24,062 bases of DNA from UBA3478 sp046048095 (GTDB lineage: Bacteria; Bacteroidota; Bacteroidia; Flavobacteriales; Flavobacteriaceae): positions 1 through 24,062 of the forward strand of contig JBJOGS010000015.1 of NCBI GenBank assembly GCA_046048095.1. Reading direction: 5' to 3'. The notes under the pieces are model-generated. The model was given only the letters and a program-made list of their open reading frames with translations, ran no database searches and was not told where the DNA came from. Positions 23,420 through 24,062 of the stretch are shown here, in pieces (positions within the stretch are counted from its first letter, which is position 1; the number at the start of each line of letters is the position of its first letter). The position numbers and the translations under genes are program-made.

Positions 23420-23935
23420 ATGATTCACAAGAATATAAAAATCCTACTAAGTAGTGCTTCTTTAGGGTATGCCATCTACCAATTTATCGAGGGATTTATA
23501 GGTAACGGAATCTTCTTCACACTGCTCAGCATTTTGATTTTGGTGCTCTACTTTCGAAACGAGCTCATCCTTTTGTCTTTTTTAAAAATGCGCAAACAAG
23601 ATTTAGAGGGTACTGAACGCTTGCTTTTGCGAATTAAAAACCCAAAAGGAGCACTTACCACCAAGCAGTTAGGATATTACAATTACCTCTTTGGCATCAT
23701 CTATTCACAGCGCAACTTAAACGAAGCAGAAAAATACTTTAGAACCGCTTTGAAACTAGGGTTGAGTATGGATCATGATATAGCGATGACCAAGCTGAGC
23801 CTGGCAGGAATTGCCATGCAGAAAAGAAGAAAAATTGAAGCCCAAACGCTTTTAACCGAGGCTAAAAAATTAGATAAAGGCAACTTACTTCTAGATCAAA
23901 TCAAGCTGATGCAGCAGCAACTAAAAAAGATCTAA
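23420..23935 (+). CDS. Membrane-anchored tetratricopeptide-repeat protein
   Basis: A 171-residue protein with two N-terminal hydrophobic segments (about 8-24 and 28-46) and a short cytoplasmic or periplasmic helical part. A TPR-like repeat is visible at about 84-117 ('GYYNYLFGIIYSQRNLNEAEKYFRTALKLG'; key residues Gly92, Ala103, Tyr106, Ala110), with a second at about 118-151 ('AMTKLSLAGIAMQKRRKIEAQTLLTEAKKLD'). The C-terminus is basic. I recall close relatives across Flavobacteriia annotated only as TPR proteins, so it is a conserved gene of unknown role, possibly a scaffold at the inner membrane. It is divergent from rpmH with a 129-nt gap that holds both promoters. Confidence 0.8.
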   Translation: MIHKNIKILLSSASLGYAIYQFIEGFIGNGIFFTLLSILILVLYFRNELILLSFLKMRKQDLEGTERLLLRIKNPKGALTTKQLGYYNYLFGIIYSQRNLNEAEKYFRTALKLGLSMDHDIAMTKLSLAGIAMQKRRKIEAQTLLTEAKKLDKGNLLLDQIKLMQQQLKKI

Positions 23936-24036
23936 TTTTCAACTTTTTGATTTTCAGTAACATAGAAGTAGTTATTCACTGTTTTGTTAACAAGATTTTT
24001 ATTATTTTTACAAAATCTTAACATTTTAGTGAATCA
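23936..24036 (+). promoter_or_regulatory. A/T-rich intergenic region with an inverted repeat and a candidate promoter
   Basis: AAGATTTT (23992-23999) and AAAATCTT (24012-24019) form an 8-bp inverted repeat around a 12-nt centre. The centre holds TATTTTTA (24003-24010), a one-mismatch -7 box, with a TTG 16 nt upstream (23984-23986). The predicted start near 24015 gives about 22 nt to the ATG at 24037. The repeat could be an operator or a weak terminator of the TPR gene; it lacks a following T tract. Confidence 0.4.
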
Positions 24037-24062
24037 ATGAGCAACCTAGACCTTAAAGACAA
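24037..24062 (+). CDS. Start of an unidentified protein gene (N-terminal fragment)
   Basis: An ATG followed by eight open codons (MSNLDLKD) to the window edge. It sits about 22 nt after the predicted transcript start of the candidate promoter described in the preceding region, which is why it is called a gene. Too little is present to name a product. Confidence 0.4.

Noticed and set aside
1..24062. CRISPR arrays, transposons, phage genes, tRNA or rRNA genes
   Set aside because: No direct-repeat arrays, transposase motifs, integrase genes, or tRNA/rRNA signatures were seen; coding content is dense and uniform in character.

Overview
The window reads as ordinary chromosome from a member of the Bacteroidota, most likely class Flavobacteriia. 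The evidence is lineage-typical protein families (DUF6095, DUF4294, DUF6495, DUF4252, a CarboxypepD_reg-like protein), a 98-residue S18, a 950-residue CarB, and recurrent Bacteroidota-type -7 boxes (TAnnTTTG) close to start codons with no clear Shine-Dalgarno sequences. I see no phage, insertion sequence, CRISPR array, tRNA or rRNA. No gap between genes exceeds about 130 bases.

Layout. 1-2.3 kb: the end of a monomeric NADP-isocitrate dehydrogenase gene, a small DUF6095 membrane protein, a convergent DUF4294 exported protein, and a divergent M42 aminopeptidase. 2.3-5.3 kb (minus strand): the ribosomal operon rpsF-rpsR-rplI ending in a perfect hairpin, then DUF6495 and hisS. 5.4-8.6 kb (minus): a BrkB/YihY membrane protein overlapping priA by 4 nt. 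8.7-9.1 kb (plus): rlmH. 9.1-11.0 kb (minus): a SerB-like phosphatase fused to phosphoglycerate dehydrogenase. 11.1-15.7 kb (plus): rdgB, a DbpA-type DEAD-box helicase, a CarboxypepD_reg-like exported protein and purB. 15.7-17.2 kb (minus): an ECF sigma factor, a membrane anti-sigma-like protein and a DUF4252 protein. 17.3-20.2 kb (plus): an S41 lipoprotein protease and rmuC. 20.2-23.3 kb (minus): rpmH and carB separated by a strong terminator. 23.4-24.06 kb (plus): a membrane TPR protein and the first codons of a further gene.

Most genes serve core functions: translation (rpsF, rpsR, rplI, rpmH, hisS, rlmH, the helicase), DNA replication and repair (priA, rmuC, rdgB), and purine, pyrimidine and serine synthesis (purB, carB, serB-serA). 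The most regulatory-looking unit is the sigma/anti-sigma/DUF4252 cassette, divergent from the S41 protease.

I do not see a convincing new biological system. What deserves a second look is architectural. All five tail-to-tail gene pairs meet within 13 bp or overlap, with no intrinsic terminator visible. At two co-directional junctions a terminator hairpin sits inside the next gene's promoter. Several longest-ORF starts lie upstream of, or inside, the promoter, so the true starts are further downstream; the clearest case is serB-serA, which then starts at a GTG.
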